A stretch of 64,000 bases of DNA from JAPOXR01 sp965219635 (GCA_965219635.1 OZ244783.1:868001-932000), one strand, 5' to 3'; numbered from the stretch's first letter, positions 44,631 to 54,711 are shown. Translations and numbers: made by a program. Notes: generated by a model not told the origin, from the letters alone.

Positions 44631-45463
44631 GCACGGTCATGGGGAGGCAAAGGAAGCAACTGGTGAATGCGGCGCAGGTCGCGTTGATCCTGTTGGCGAC
44701 TTTCCTGATGATGGTCCCGATCCTTTGGATATTCATGGCGGCGTTCAAGAACCACATTGATGTTTTTCAGCTGAAACTGTTCTTCAAGCCAACGCTGGCG
44801 AACTTTGTCACAGTGTTCGAGTTGCCCTACGATCTCGGCAACAAGCTCATGAATTCCACCATCGTTGCATTCGTCACTGTAGTGCTGGCGATACCCATAG
44901 CCACGATGGCTGCCTATTCGTTCAGCCGTTTCCGCCTGACCGGTGAAACGGCGATGCTCGTGACCATCCTGGCGACCCAATTCGTGCCCGCAGTCGTGAT
45001 CATCCTGCCGTTCTTCGTCATGTTCCGGGATATTGGCCTGCTTGACACACGGGCAGGGCTGATACTCGTCAACCTTGCCATCGTCATGCCCTTCGCAATC
45101 TGGATGATCAAGGGATTTATCGACGGCATTCCGCTCGATACGGAGGAGGCGGCGATGGTTGACGGGTCCTCAAGGCTGCAGGTTATCCGCAACATCGTAC
45201 TTCCGATGGCAGCTCCAGGGCTCCTGACCGCAGGCATATTCTGCTTCATCATTGCTTGGAACGAATTCCTGTTCGCCCTGATCCTGACCAACAAATACGC
45301 GGTGACCCTGCCGATCGGACTTGCCCTGTTCAAGGCAGAGGAAGGCGATCTCTGGAACCTGCTGAGCGCTGCCGGAATCATCATCATGGTTCCGATGTTC
45401 GTTCTGGCGTTGCTTATCCGCAGGTACTTCGTTCAGGGCATGACCATGGGGGCGGTGCGATAA
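44627..45463 (+). CDS. sugar ABC transporter permease (MalG type)
   Basis: 278 aa, GTG 44627 overlapping the upstream stop. Six membrane helices; the EAA motif is at IPLDTEEAAMVDGSSRLQVI. The C-terminus ends RRYFVQGMTMGAVR, as in MalG-type (CUT1) permeases. It pairs with the preceding permease to form the channel. TAATG overlap with the ATPase gene. Confidence 0.92.
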   Translation: MSTVMGRQRKQLVNAAQVALILLATFLMMVPILWIFMAAFKNHIDVFQLKLFFKPTLANFVTVFELPYDLGNKLMNSTIVAFVTVVLAIPIATMAAYSFSRFRLTGETAMLVTILATQFVPAVVIILPFFVMFRDIGLLDTRAGLILVNLAIVMPFAIWMIKGFIDGIPLDTEEAAMVDGSSRLQVIRNIVLPMAAPGLLTAGIFCFIIAWNEFLFALILTNKYAVTLPIGLALFKAEEGDLWNLLSAAGIIIMVPMFVLALLIRRYFVQGMTMGAVR

Positions 45464-46521
45464 TGGCAAGAGTCGACCTTAAGAACCTGACCAAGCGCTG
45501 GGGCGATTTCGTGGGCGTCGACAATCAGTCTCTGGCAATCAGGGACAGGGAGTTTCTGGTGCTCCTGGGACCGTCAGGGTGCGGCAAGACAACAACCATG
45601 CGGATGATTGCGGGACTGGAGGAACCCACCGAGGGTGAAGTCTGGATCGGTGACCGCATGGTCAATGACGACCTGCCAAAGGATCGCGATGTGGCGATGG
45701 TGTTCCAGAATTACGGCCTGTATCCCCACATGTCCGTATTCGAGAATATTGCCTACCCGCTCAAGGTCCGGGGAGTTTCCAAGCCCGAAATCGAACCGCG
45801 GGTTCAACGGGCGGCCGGACAGGTCGAGTTGACCGAGTTTCTGAGCCGCAAACCGAGGGAGTTGTCAGGCGGACAGCGTCAGCGGGTCGCGCTTGCCAGG
45901 GCAATCGTGCGCACGCCCAAGGTCTTCCTGATGGACGAGCCGCTGTCCAATCTTGATGCCAAACTGCGTGTCCTGATGCGGGCGGAACTCAAGCATCTCA
46001 GCCGGGAACTCAGGATCACAACCATTTATGTGACTCATGATCAGATCGAGGCAATGACGCTTGCGGACCGGGTTGCCGTCATGAATGCCGGCGTCATCCA
46101 GCAACTCGGGACACCTGACGAGATCTATAATGATCCGGCCAATCTCTTTGTGGCGGGCTTTATCGGGTCTCCGGCGATGAACCTCATCAGCGGGTCGATT
46201 CGGGATGGAATGTTTGTGACATCCCAAGGCAACGCACTTGTCAAAATTGCTGCCCCGGACCGGGCCGAAGTTGTGCTGGGTGTTCGTGCAGATGACATTC
46301 AGGTTCTGGTTGAAGGCGAGGGTGATGCCGATGTCAGCATCTATGCCTTCGAGAATACGGGCGAAGCCACATTGCTGACCTTCTACTGGGACCAGCAGCG
46401 CGTGATTGCAAAGGGCGACCGGCATTTGCGGAAGGATCAGGACGACAGGGTTGGCATATCCCTGAACAACGAGCATCTGTATCTGTTCGATCCCGGAACC
46501 GGCGATCGCATTCGAACCTGA
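45463..46521 (+). CDS. sugar ABC transporter ATP-binding protein (MalK/UgpC type)
   Basis: 352 aa from the ATG at 45463. Walker A GPSGCGKTT, Q-loop VFQNYGLYPHMSVFENI, signature LSGGQRQRVALARAI, Walker B VFLMDEPLSNLDA and the H-loop THDQIEAM are complete. The C-terminal 110 residues form the TOBE-type regulatory part of MalK-like subunits. Coupled to the permeases; GC-rich hairpins without T runs follow it (46559-46579 and 46679-46697). Confidence 0.93.
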   Translation: MARVDLKNLTKRWGDFVGVDNQSLAIRDREFLVLLGPSGCGKTTTMRMIAGLEEPTEGEVWIGDRMVNDDLPKDRDVAMVFQNYGLYPHMSVFENIAYPLKVRGVSKPEIEPRVQRAAGQVELTEFLSRKPRELSGGQRQRVALARAIVRTPKVFLMDEPLSNLDAKLRVLMRAELKHLSRELRITTIYVTHDQIEAMTLADRVAVMNAGVIQQLGTPDEIYNDPANLFVAGFIGSPAMNLISGSIRDGMFVTSQGNALVKIAAPDRAEVVLGVRADDIQVLVEGEGDADVSIYAFENTGEATLLTFYWDQQRVIAKGDRHLRKDQDDRVGISLNNEHLYLFDPGTGDRIRT

Positions 46522-46558
46522 AGCATGTCTTGGCGGGTGGCTCAAAGGCACACAGTCA

Positions 46559-46579
46559 TGCCGGCCGCAGTTGCCGGCA
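46559..46579 (+). terminator. hairpin after the sugar transporter operon
   Basis: Arms TGCCGGC (46559-46565) and GCCGGCA (46573-46579), 7-nt loop, 38 bp after the ATPase stop. No T run, so its role in termination is unsure. A second stem, GTGCCA/TGGCAC (46679-46697), lies further on. Confidence 0.35.
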
Positions 46580-46789
46580 CAGAATTGAACCTGTCCAAGC
46601 GCCGGCGTCATGGCAGTGTTCGCCGATATTGGTTTGGGCCCCGGCGCCACAAATACCGAGGACTGTGCCTGCCATCGGGTGCCATTCCTGGTGGCACTAG
46701 TGCAGGGCCTCTATGGCTTGGTTGGCCTGCTGCCCGGTCGACGGCGCGTCGACTGGTTGGATCAGTGAATTGCTATTGCAAGGCCGGCC

Positions 46790-47485
46790 ATGCCTGAGCC
46801 GCTGGTGCTCCTTCCGGGAATGATGTGCGATGAACGGCTTTTCGGCCCGCAGATTGTGGCTTTTTCTCCCGGGCGCCAAGTCAACTGTATCCCGCTGACG
46901 GGCGAAGTCACGATTTCGGCCTTGGCGCAAAATGTACTCAAGCAGGCACCTTCCCAATTCGCACTTGCCGGCCTGTCCATGGGTGGCATCGTGGCGATGG
47001 AAGTCATCCGGATTGCTCCGGATCGCATCTTGCGCCTCGCGTTGATGGACACCAACCCGCTGGCCGATACGCCAGAAAAATTCGCCGCCCGGATGTCTCA
47101 GGCAGAACGGGTGCAGAATGGGGAACTGCGCGCCGTCATGCGCGATGAGTTGAAACCGCACTATCTGGTTGACGGGCCAAGGAAGCCAGGGATTCTCGAC
47201 TTGTGCATGGACATGGCAGAAGGCCTGGGCAGCGAGGTATTCCGGCAGCAGGCGCTGGCCGTCGGCCATCGCCCTGACCAATGCGAGTCTTTGCGCAACG
47301 TCGCAGTACCAACTCTTGTGCTTTGCGGGCAGGAAGATCAGTTGTGCCCTGTCGAGCGGCACGAGTTGTTGCGCGACCTGATCGCCGGATCGCGTCTGGC
47401 GGTCATAGACGGGGCAGGGCATTTGCCGACCCTGGAACAACCGGAACGTACGAACGAGGAGTTGCGCCATTGGCTGAACACATAA
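46790..47485 (+). CDS. alpha/beta hydrolase
   Basis: 231 aa. The nucleophile elbow is GLSMGG (Ser near residue 62), the acid is probably the Asp in CGQEDQLCP, and the His is in DGAGHLPTLEQPE. The oxyanion-hole lead LVLLPGMMCDERLF is typical of esterase/lactonase-like members. It is coupled by a 16-bp overlap to the RraA-like gene. Esterase, lactonase or dienelactone-type activity on an imported compound is possible; the substrate is unknown. Confidence 0.83.
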   Translation: MPEPLVLLPGMMCDERLFGPQIVAFSPGRQVNCIPLTGEVTISALAQNVLKQAPSQFALAGLSMGGIVAMEVIRIAPDRILRLALMDTNPLADTPEKFAARMSQAERVQNGELRAVMRDELKPHYLVDGPRKPGILDLCMDMAEGLGSEVFRQQALAVGHRPDQCESLRNVAVPTLVLCGQEDQLCPVERHELLRDLIAGSRLAVIDGAGHLPTLEQPERTNEELRHWLNT

Positions 47486-48180
47486 TTCCAGCAGGATTGC
47501 TTTCGACTTTGCGCTCTGTTGACACGCCAACTGTCTGCAACGCGATCGAGGTCGCCATGGGGCAGCGGGGATTCAGCAGATTCACAGAGGGTACTATGCA
47601 GCATTCCGCCCCGGAGGCGCCGCCCATAGTCGGAACTGCAAGAACGGCCAAGATTGCCGGACTGGCTCCGCCGGCAGAGCCTCCTGAAATCATAAGGCAG
47701 CGCCGCATGGACTATTTCCGGTCAATGGCTGCCGGTCCGGAGCCGGCCGTCGCTGTCATCGAGGACACGGATTTTCCGGAGTGCGCCGGGGCGTGGTGGG
47801 GAGAGGTTCACGCTGCAATTCACAAGGGGCTTGGGCTGGCCGGAGCTATCACCAACGGCGCAATGCGCGATCTGGGGGCTATCGGTGGCAGTTTTTCGAT
47901 ACTGGCAGGGTCCATCGCAGTCAGCCACAGGTTCGTCCATGCGGTCGAGCTAGGTACTGAAGTGAATATTCTGGGGCTTGATGTCAGGCAGGGAGAACTC
48001 GTTCATGCTGACATTCACGGCGCCCTCGTCATACCCTGGGACATAGTTCCGGAGATCCAGGCGGCCATCGACGCCACTGTCGACCGGGAAGCCATTGTGC
48101 TCGGACCTGCCCGGGAGCCCGGATTCAATTTGAGCAGGCTTGAGGAAGTCTGGGCCGAGTTCGAGGCCAGGCGGATTTGA
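47470..48180 (+). CDS. RraA-like / HMG-aldolase-family protein
   Basis: 236 aa from TTG 47470, with GAGGAG 8 bp ahead. The family covers RraA (RNase E inhibitor) and class II aldolases that split 4-hydroxy-4-methyl-2-oxoglutarate. Seen: TPTVCNAIEVAMGQRG at the start, GLAGAITNGAMRDLGAIGG (the Arg-Asp pair kept, the preceding Asp of the aldolase motif is Asn) and VRQGELVHADIHGALVIP. In a catabolic setting with a hydrolase, an aldolase or decarboxylase role is more likely than RraA's. Confidence 0.8.
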   Translation: MAEHIIPAGLLSTLRSVDTPTVCNAIEVAMGQRGFSRFTEGTMQHSAPEAPPIVGTARTAKIAGLAPPAEPPEIIRQRRMDYFRSMAAGPEPAVAVIEDTDFPECAGAWWGEVHAAIHKGLGLAGAITNGAMRDLGAIGGSFSILAGSIAVSHRFVHAVELGTEVNILGLDVRQGELVHADIHGALVIPWDIVPEIQAAIDATVDREAIVLGPAREPGFNLSRLEEVWAEFEARRI

Positions 48181-48265
48181 CCGGATTCAGTGAGTTGTGG
48201 ACTGCAGGCCGCTGATCGAAGAGGTCATTCGCGAGCCTGCACTGTCCCGACAGAAGGTACCAGCA

Positions 48266-49861
48266 TCAGTCAGAAAGGCCGAATGCCGCGTTGAGCAGAC
48301 TCTGGGCATACTCGGACTCGGGATTGGTGAACACCTCATTGGCATCACCCGACTCGATTATGTCTCCCCGCTTCATGACCAGAATCTTGTGCGACAGCGC
48401 TTTAACGATTCTGAGATCGTGACTGATGAACAAATAGGCAAGTTGGTACCTTTCCTGCAGCGACAGGAGCAGGTCGACGATTTGTGACTGAACCGTGCGG
48501 TCCAGTGCAGAAGTTGGTTCATCCAGAACAACGAGCTTGGGTTTGAGGACCATTGCCCGAGCAATGGCGATCCGCTGTCGCTGCCCACCTGAGAATTCGT
48601 GCGGGTAGCGTTCCATCATCGAAGGATCGATTCCCACTTCCTGGAGTATCTCCGCCGCCAGCGACCTCCGGTCGGAACCACTTGCAACGCCGTGCACGCT
48701 CAATCCTTCGGATACTATCTGTTCAACGGTCATTCTCGGCGACAAGGAGCCGAAGGGATCCTGGAACACAACCTGCATGTCGCGGCGCATCAGCCGCAGA
48801 TCCCCGCTTCGCAGGTTTTGGAGTTCGCGATCGAAAAACTTGATGCTTCCTTCGGAAGAGACAAGCCGCAGGGCCGCCAATGCCAGTGTAGTCTTGCCGG
48901 AGCCGGACTCGCCGACGATGCCAAGTGTTTCACCGCGCCGGACCGCGAAGGACGCGGAGTTGACCGCCTTGATATGGCCAACGGTTCTTCTGAGGACACC
49001 TCGCTGTATCGGAAACCAGGTGCGAAGCCCGTTTGCCTTCATGACTGTCTCGGCCTTGCCTGCAACGGGAGCAGGTTGACCGGATGGTTCGGATTCAAGC
49101 AGCAGCTTCGTATAGGGATGCTCCGGCGAACTGAATATCCTGTCCTTGCTTCCCGACTCCACCACACGGCCTTCCTTCATCACATAGACACGCTCGGCCA
49201 TGTGACGCACTATGTTCAGGTCGTGCGTGATGAAAAGCAAGCTCATGCCGTAGCGCGCTTTCAGGTCTATCAGCAGGTCAAGAATCTGGGCCTGGATGGT
49301 AACATCCAGCGCGGTCGTGGGCTCGTCGGCTATCAGGAGATCCGGGTTGTTGGCTAACGCCATGGCAATCATGACACGCTGACGCTGTCCGCCAGAAAGC
49401 AGGTGTGGGTAAGAATGCAACCGTCCTTCAGGGTTGTCGATACCGGTACTTTCGAGGAGTTCGATAACCCTGCGCCGGGCAGCTGCGCCGGTGAGGTTCT
49501 GATGAAGCGACAGGCTCTCCCTGACCTGTTTTTCGAGCGTGTGCAGCGGGTTCAGCGAAATCATCGGTTCCTGGAAGATGAAACTGATGTCGTTGCCGCG
49601 CAGCCTGCGCAGAGTTGCCGGGTCTGCGCCGACAGTTTCCTGCCCCTTGCAGGTGACCGAACCTGTCACTTCGGAATTGTCAGGAAGCAATCCTACTGTC
49701 GAGAGCGCCGTAACTGACTTGCCGGAACCTGACTCCCCGACAATTGCAACGGTTTCTCCTCGTCCCACTTCCAGGTCGACATTTTGTACGGCTTTGGTCT
49801 CCTTCCCGTCCTGAAAGAAGGAGACCGAAAGATCTCTGACCGTGAGAAGCGCCTCTGTCAC
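48266..49861 (-). CDS. yejF: peptide/microcin C ABC transporter, double ATP-binding protein
   Basis: 531 aa with two complete ATPase halves. Walker A motifs are GESGSGKSVT (first half) and GESGSGKTTL (second half); signatures LLSGGQRQRVMIAMAL and FSGGQRQRIAIARAM. It powers uptake of oligopeptide-like substrates. GTG start overlaps the yejE stop. Gene order yejA-B-E-F matches E. coli. Confidence 0.93.
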   Translation of the reverse strand: MTEALLTVRDLSVSFFQDGKETKAVQNVDLEVGRGETVAIVGESGSGKSVTALSTVGLLPDNSEVTGSVTCKGQETVGADPATLRRLRGNDISFIFQEPMISLNPLHTLEKQVRESLSLHQNLTGAAARRRVIELLESTGIDNPEGRLHSYPHLLSGGQRQRVMIAMALANNPDLLIADEPTTALDVTIQAQILDLLIDLKARYGMSLLFITHDLNIVRHMAERVYVMKEGRVVESGSKDRIFSSPEHPYTKLLLESEPSGQPAPVAGKAETVMKANGLRTWFPIQRGVLRRTVGHIKAVNSASFAVRRGETLGIVGESGSGKTTLALAALRLVSSEGSIKFFDRELQNLRSGDLRLMRRDMQVVFQDPFGSLSPRMTVEQIVSEGLSVHGVASGSDRRSLAAEILQEVGIDPSMMERYPHEFSGGQRQRIAIARAMVLKPKLVVLDEPTSALDRTVQSQIVDLLLSLQERYQLAYLFISHDLRIVKALSHKILVMKRGDIIESGDANEVFTNPESEYAQSLLNAAFGLSD

Positions 49862-50967
49862 TTGAACGTCTTCCTCGGATCGAATGCATCGCGTACTCCC
49901 TCGAATATGAAGACGAGGAGCGAGAGCATGATGGCGAAGGTGAAGAAGGCAGTGAAGCCAAGCCAGGGCGCCTGGAGGTTCTGCTTCGCCTGAAGCGTCA
50001 GTTCGCCGAGGGACGGCGCTTTCGACGGCAGTCCAAAACCAAGGAAGTCAAGCGCAGCAAGGGCGCCGATTGTTCCGGTAATGATGAAGGGCAGCAAGGT
50101 CAGCGTAGCAACCATTGCATTTGGCAAGACGTGCCGGAACATGATCAGCTTGTTGCTGACACCGAGTGAACGCGCAGCCCGCACATATTCGAAATTGCGG
50201 GCGCGCAGGCATTCCGCCCTGACGACTCCCACCAGCGCTGTCCAGCCGAACAGTGTCATGAGAATGACAAGAAGCCAGAAGTCCATCTGCCATATCGCTG
50301 CGACAATTATGATTATGTAGAGCGACGGGGTTGCGCCCCAGACTTCGATCAACCGCTGGAAGAAGAGATCGATCAGGCCGCCGAAGTAGCCCTGGATCAG
50401 CCCGGCTGCAATTCCGATGACGGATGTGAGGACAGTCACGACAATGGTGAACAGAACCGACAGGCGGAACCCGTAGATCACGCGCGCCAATACATCACGG
50501 GCGGTATCGTCGGTGCCCAGCCAGTGATCGGCATCCGGCGCAGAGGGCGCTGCCCCTCCAATGTCATTGATCGTGTCGTAGGAGTAGGGGATGAGCGGCC
50601 ACAGCAACCAGCCGCGCTCGATCGCCGAGCCATTGACTTCGCCATCCTTTGCATCGGCAATGATCGCTTCCGGGTCGTCCCAGCAGTCCTGCAGTCCACC
50701 CGAAACGATCAGGCACTGGACTTCAATGTCCCGGTATACGGCCTCCGTGCGGAAGTCGCCGCCGAAAGCGGTCTCGGGATAGAACCGGAATATCGGCGCG
50801 AAGTAATCGCCCCGGTAATTCACGATGAGCGGTTTGTCATTGGCAACAAACTCGGCCAGCAGGGTGAAACCGAAGATCACGCAAAAAACCACCAGAGACC
50901 AGAAGGCCCTTCTGTTCGATCGAAAGTTCCGCCACCTCCGGCGGGCAAGCGGTGAGAGCGCCATCAT
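49858..50967 (-). CDS. yejE: peptide/microcin C ABC transporter permease
   Basis: 369 aa. The long periplasmic loop after the first helix (RGDYFAPIFRFYPETAFGGD) is the mark of YejE in the DppC group. HWLGTDDTARDVLARVIYG and the EAA region VRAARSLGVSNKLIMFRHV are intact. ATGA overlap with yejB and GTGA overlap with yejF. Confidence 0.93.
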   Translation of the reverse strand: MMALSPLARRRWRNFRSNRRAFWSLVVFCVIFGFTLLAEFVANDKPLIVNYRGDYFAPIFRFYPETAFGGDFRTEAVYRDIEVQCLIVSGGLQDCWDDPEAIIADAKDGEVNGSAIERGWLLWPLIPYSYDTINDIGGAAPSAPDADHWLGTDDTARDVLARVIYGFRLSVLFTIVVTVLTSVIGIAAGLIQGYFGGLIDLFFQRLIEVWGATPSLYIIIIVAAIWQMDFWLLVILMTLFGWTALVGVVRAECLRARNFEYVRAARSLGVSNKLIMFRHVLPNAMVATLTLLPFIITGTIGALAALDFLGFGLPSKAPSLGELTLQAKQNLQAPWLGFTAFFTFAIMLSLLVFIFEGVRDAFDPRKTFK

Positions 50968-52046
50968 GTCTCCCTCGTCTCGAAATCGATCCGTGGATCA
51001 ATCCAGACATAGGTCAGGTCAGAAATGATGCCGACCAGCAGCCCCAGCAAGCCAAAGACATAGAGGGTTCCGAAGATCACCGGATAGTCCCGGGCAACGG
51101 CGGCCTCGAAACCGAGGCGTCCCAATCCATCAAGCGAGAATATCGTCTCGATGATCAAGGAGCCGCCAAAAAAGACGGAAACGAATACGGCCGGAAAGCC
51201 TGCGATTACGATCAGCATGGCGTTTCTGAAAACATGGCCGTAGAGGACACGCCCTTCGGACAGCCCCTTTGCCCGGGCGGTCATGACATAGTGCTTTTTG
51301 ACCTCGTCCAGGAAGCTGTTCTTGGTCAGCAGTGTCAGTGTGGCAAAGGCCGAGATGGTTGAGGCAAGAACCGGCAGGCTTATGTGCCAGAAATAATCCA
51401 GCACCTTGCCGATCAGGCTCAACTCTTCAAAATTGTCCGAGACGAGGCCGCGTAAGGGAAAGAGCTTGAAATAGGAGCCACCGGCGAACAGCACCAGCAA
51501 CAGGATGGCAAACAGGAATCCGGGAATGGCGTAGCCGACGATGATTGCTCCGGAGGTCCAGGTATCGAAGGGCGTGCCATCCTTGACCGCTTTTCTGATC
51601 CCGAGCGGAATGGACACGATATAGGCGATCAATGTCGACCACAGGCCCAGGGTGATGGATACCGGCATCTTCTCCAGAACCAGTTCCATGACCCCGATTG
51701 ATCTGAAGTAGCTCTCGCCGAAGTCGAAGCGAAGATAGTCCCACATCATGTGGAGGAAGCGTTCGAGGGGCGGCTTGTCGAAACCAAACTGCGCCTCAAG
51801 TTCCTTGATGAAGTCCTCGGGCAATCCCCGGGCGCCCAGATACCGGTCGTCGGAGTAGCTCTCCTCAAGTGCGTCGCCGCCCGTTCCAGAAATGGTCTCG
51901 AATACATCTCCCTCGCCTTCGAGCTGCGCCAGGATCTGTTCGATCGGCCCGCCCGGTACAAACTGCACCAGCGAGAAATTAATGATCATGATGCCAAGAA
52001 GCGTCGGCAGGACAAGCGCCAGCCGACGTATTATGTATGCACCCAT
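50964..52046 (-). CDS. yejB: peptide/microcin C ABC transporter permease
   Basis: 360 aa. DppB-type: first helix YIIRRLALVLPTLLGIMII, then a loop, then FGESYFRSIGVMELVLEKMP and EAA-like VMTARAKGLSEGRVLYGHVF. Six membrane helices. It starts 25 bp after yejA ends. Confidence 0.93.
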   Translation of the reverse strand: MGAYIIRRLALVLPTLLGIMIINFSLVQFVPGGPIEQILAQLEGEGDVFETISGTGGDALEESYSDDRYLGARGLPEDFIKELEAQFGFDKPPLERFLHMMWDYLRFDFGESYFRSIGVMELVLEKMPVSITLGLWSTLIAYIVSIPLGIRKAVKDGTPFDTWTSGAIIVGYAIPGFLFAILLLVLFAGGSYFKLFPLRGLVSDNFEELSLIGKVLDYFWHISLPVLASTISAFATLTLLTKNSFLDEVKKHYVMTARAKGLSEGRVLYGHVFRNAMLIVIAGFPAVFVSVFFGGSLIIETIFSLDGLGRLGFEAAVARDYPVIFGTLYVFGLLGLLVGIISDLTYVWIDPRIDFETRET

Positions 52047-52071
52047 GGGATTGGGCCGTGCCGCTCAGATG

Positions 52072-53988
52072 TCAGAGTGCGCCTGCATCCTGAAGCGCCC
52101 GCGCCTTGTCTTCATCGTACCACCAGAAATCCAGCTGTCCGAGAGCATAAGGGGGCAGGTTCTCAGGGTGACTGAAAACATCATAGTAGGCCACCGTATA
52201 GAAGCCTCGATACCACTGTGGCACCCAGAACCTTTCCGACCGCAGGATCCGGTCGAGAGCCCGGACTGCAAACTTCAGATCGGTGCTGTTGTCGATTTCC
52301 TGAATCTCGTCAATCAACTGGTCGACGCCTACATTGGCGTAGCCCATGTCATTGAAGACTCCATCGACATATTCGGAGCCGAACATCTGCCGCAGGCCAC
52401 CAGCCGAGGGCTCAAGGCCGATATTGAAGCTGGTAGTCAGCATATCAAAATCGTGATTGCGCGATCGGTCGGTATACTGGGCCGGGTCTATCCGGTTGTA
52501 GACAGCATCCACCCCGAGCCGCCGGAGGTTCTCCACGAACGGATTGATAATGCGGTCGAATGCCGGGCTGTCCTCAATGATCTCAACTTGCAGCGTTTCC
52601 CCGTTTTGGTTCCGCCGCAAGCCGTCGTCACCGACAAGCCATCCGGCTTCGTCGAGCAATGCGGATGCCTTCCGCAGATTCTCACGATCAAATTGCCGGT
52701 TACCTGAAGTCGGTCCCATGACCGGTGGTTCGGTGAAGACTGACGGAGAAATGTGACTGCGAATTGGCTCCAGGTATTTGAGCTCCTCAGCGCTCGGAAG
52801 CCCGGTTGCAGCCAGGAAACTACCTTCCCAGAAAGAGTTTATCCTGTCGTACAGGCCGTAGAAGAGTGTCTCGTTGGACCATTCGAAATTGTACATCAAC
52901 GAAATGGCTTCCCTCACCCGGATATCCTGAAACTTCGGGCGGCGCAGGTTGAAGACGAAGCTCTGGGCAGTGGCGGGAAGACTGTGATTGTATATCCTTT
53001 TCTGCACCCAACCCTTCTCAACTGCTTCGAAATTGTATGAGGTTGCCCAGGTCTTGGAGGTGTTTTCGCTTCTGAAGGTGTAGGCACCGCCCTTGAAACC
53101 CTCGAACGCCGCAGCGCTATCTGCAAAATACTCAATCCGGATCCGGTCGAAATTGTGCCTGCCCTGGTTGATTGGCAAGTGATATCCCCAGTATTCGGGA
53201 TTGCGGGCGTAGACTATTCTTCGGCTGGGAGACGCTTCATCCAGAACATATGGCGAAGATCCGAGTGCCGGCTCCATCCGCGACTCGTCAAGGCCTGCCT
53301 CGGACTTTGCATACCAGCCCGCCGACATGATTGGCAGGCCGCCGATCATTGCGGGATAATCCCGGGGTGACTCATCAGTATTGAATGTGAACTTGATTCG
53401 CAGTGGGCTCAGAATCTCGACATCCTTGACGGCCTTCGCAAGCTCACTCTTGTAGGAGAACAGGCCTTCGGCAAGAAAGAGCTCGTAGGAAAATTCCACG
53501 TCAGATGCCGTCAGATGCGAGCCGTCCGAAAAACGCGCTTCCTGCCGGATGTTGAAGATGACCCAGCTTCTGTCTTCAGGGTATTCGATGGACTCGGCCA
53601 ATAGCCCGTAGGAGGAGCTCACTTCGTCTGCTGTCCCGACGAGCAGGGTTTCAAAGAAGATCGAAGACAGAGCACCGGCGCGTCCCTTCCGGGTGTAAGG
53701 GTTCATTGAATCGAAGGTGCCGGGCGCCCAGAGTGATATTTCACCACCACGCGGCGCTTCGGGATTGACGTAATCGAGATGATTGAAATCGGGCGGATAC
53801 TTCAGATCGCCAAATGTTGAAATTCCATGAGATTTGATGATGTGTTCTTCGGCAGCCAACGGGCCAGCCTGAAGCGCAGGCACAAATAGTGCTGCTGACA
53901 CGGCGAGAACCCTGGCGAGGGCCGCCGAGCTGGCGAGCCGGTCGCAGGAGAGCATTCGGTCGGTTGGAGCATTCAACAGTGTACGCAT
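52072..53988 (-). CDS. yejA: peptide/microcin C-type periplasmic binding protein
   Basis: 638 aa from the ATG at 53988 (AAGAAGG upstream). SBP_bac_5 family. A signal peptide of about 48 residues with hydrophobic core ALARVLAVSAALFVPALQA. The mature start HGISTFGDLKYPPDFNHLDY is close to YejA. Long members of this group bind oligopeptides. It is the first gene of the yejABEF operon. Confidence 0.92.
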   Translation of the reverse strand: MRTLLNAPTDRMLSCDRLASSAALARVLAVSAALFVPALQAGPLAAEEHIIKSHGISTFGDLKYPPDFNHLDYVNPEAPRGGEISLWAPGTFDSMNPYTRKGRAGALSSIFFETLLVGTADEVSSSYGLLAESIEYPEDRSWVIFNIRQEARFSDGSHLTASDVEFSYELFLAEGLFSYKSELAKAVKDVEILSPLRIKFTFNTDESPRDYPAMIGGLPIMSAGWYAKSEAGLDESRMEPALGSSPYVLDEASPSRRIVYARNPEYWGYHLPINQGRHNFDRIRIEYFADSAAAFEGFKGGAYTFRSENTSKTWATSYNFEAVEKGWVQKRIYNHSLPATAQSFVFNLRRPKFQDIRVREAISLMYNFEWSNETLFYGLYDRINSFWEGSFLAATGLPSAEELKYLEPIRSHISPSVFTEPPVMGPTSGNRQFDRENLRKASALLDEAGWLVGDDGLRRNQNGETLQVEIIEDSPAFDRIINPFVENLRRLGVDAVYNRIDPAQYTDRSRNHDFDMLTTSFNIGLEPSAGGLRQMFGSEYVDGVFNDMGYANVGVDQLIDEIQEIDNSTDLKFAVRALDRILRSERFWVPQWYRGFYTVAYYDVFSHPENLPPYALGQLDFWWYDEDKARALQDAGAL

Positions 53989-54189
53989 CTTTTCGGCCTT
54001 CTTTCCGTGTTCGCACGTAGTCGTCCGCGTCCGGTCAGCCCGTTTGCGGACACGTGCAGTTGTTGGGGAATTGTAGTCCAGCAGCCGTCGACAATTCAAT
54101 GCCGCCAGAGCCAACCTCCCAATAAGTTGAGATCAATGCTGAACCGCTTGGCATTCCAAGCGGTCCGGGGACTTGCGTAAAGACCAGCG

Positions 54190-54711
54190 CTATTGAAGAG
54201 ACTGCAGCCAGGCGATCAGATTGGCGCGATCCTGCGGCTTTTTGAGCCCGACAAATGTCATCTTGGTTCCGGGCAGGTTCCTCTTCGGGTTTTCCAGAAA
54301 GGCCGAAAGTGTCTCGGGATCCCAGACGCCGCCCAGAGCCGCCATCGGATTTGAGTAGTCGAATCCCGCTATGCTGGCCACGCTTCGATCCATGATGCCC
54401 ACGAGGTGAGGGCCGACACCGTTGGTTGGCTCTCCTACAACATGGCATGCCTTGCATTTGACAAACACCTTCTCGCCTTTGGCCAGGTCGGCATTCGCAA
54501 TCAGGGCTGCTAGATCAATGACCTCTTCAACAGCGGAACTCCCGACTTCCTCTACAACATCAGGAAAAATGGCGGCTGTATCATGCGCGTCGCCGTGACC
54601 TGCAGAACCAGTGTGGTAAATGGAATCCGCCGCCCACTTGGAAAGCAGGAATACCAGCAGCGCCCCGCAGAGCGCTCCCACTGTCTTGGTTGCGGTCATG
54701 GTGTCGAGCAT
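54190..54711 (-). CDS. membrane-anchored cytochrome c (CycM-like)
   Basis: 173 aa from the ATG at 54711, with AAGGAG 8 bp ahead. Class I cytochrome c: an N-terminal membrane anchor (about residues 10-30), a linker rich in acidic residues, then heme motif C86-K-A-C89-H90 and the axial Met151 in GTKMTFVG. C-terminal LIAWLQSLQ is typical of cytochrome c2/c552. It probably carries electrons to an aa3-type oxidase. Divergent from pheA. Confidence 0.9.
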   Translation of the reverse strand: MLDTMTATKTVGALCGALLVFLLSKWAADSIYHTGSAGHGDAHDTAAIFPDVVEEVGSSAVEEVIDLAALIANADLAKGEKVFVKCKACHVVGEPTNGVGPHLVGIMDRSVASIAGFDYSNPMAALGGVWDPETLSAFLENPKRNLPGTKMTFVGLKKPQDRANLIAWLQSLQ

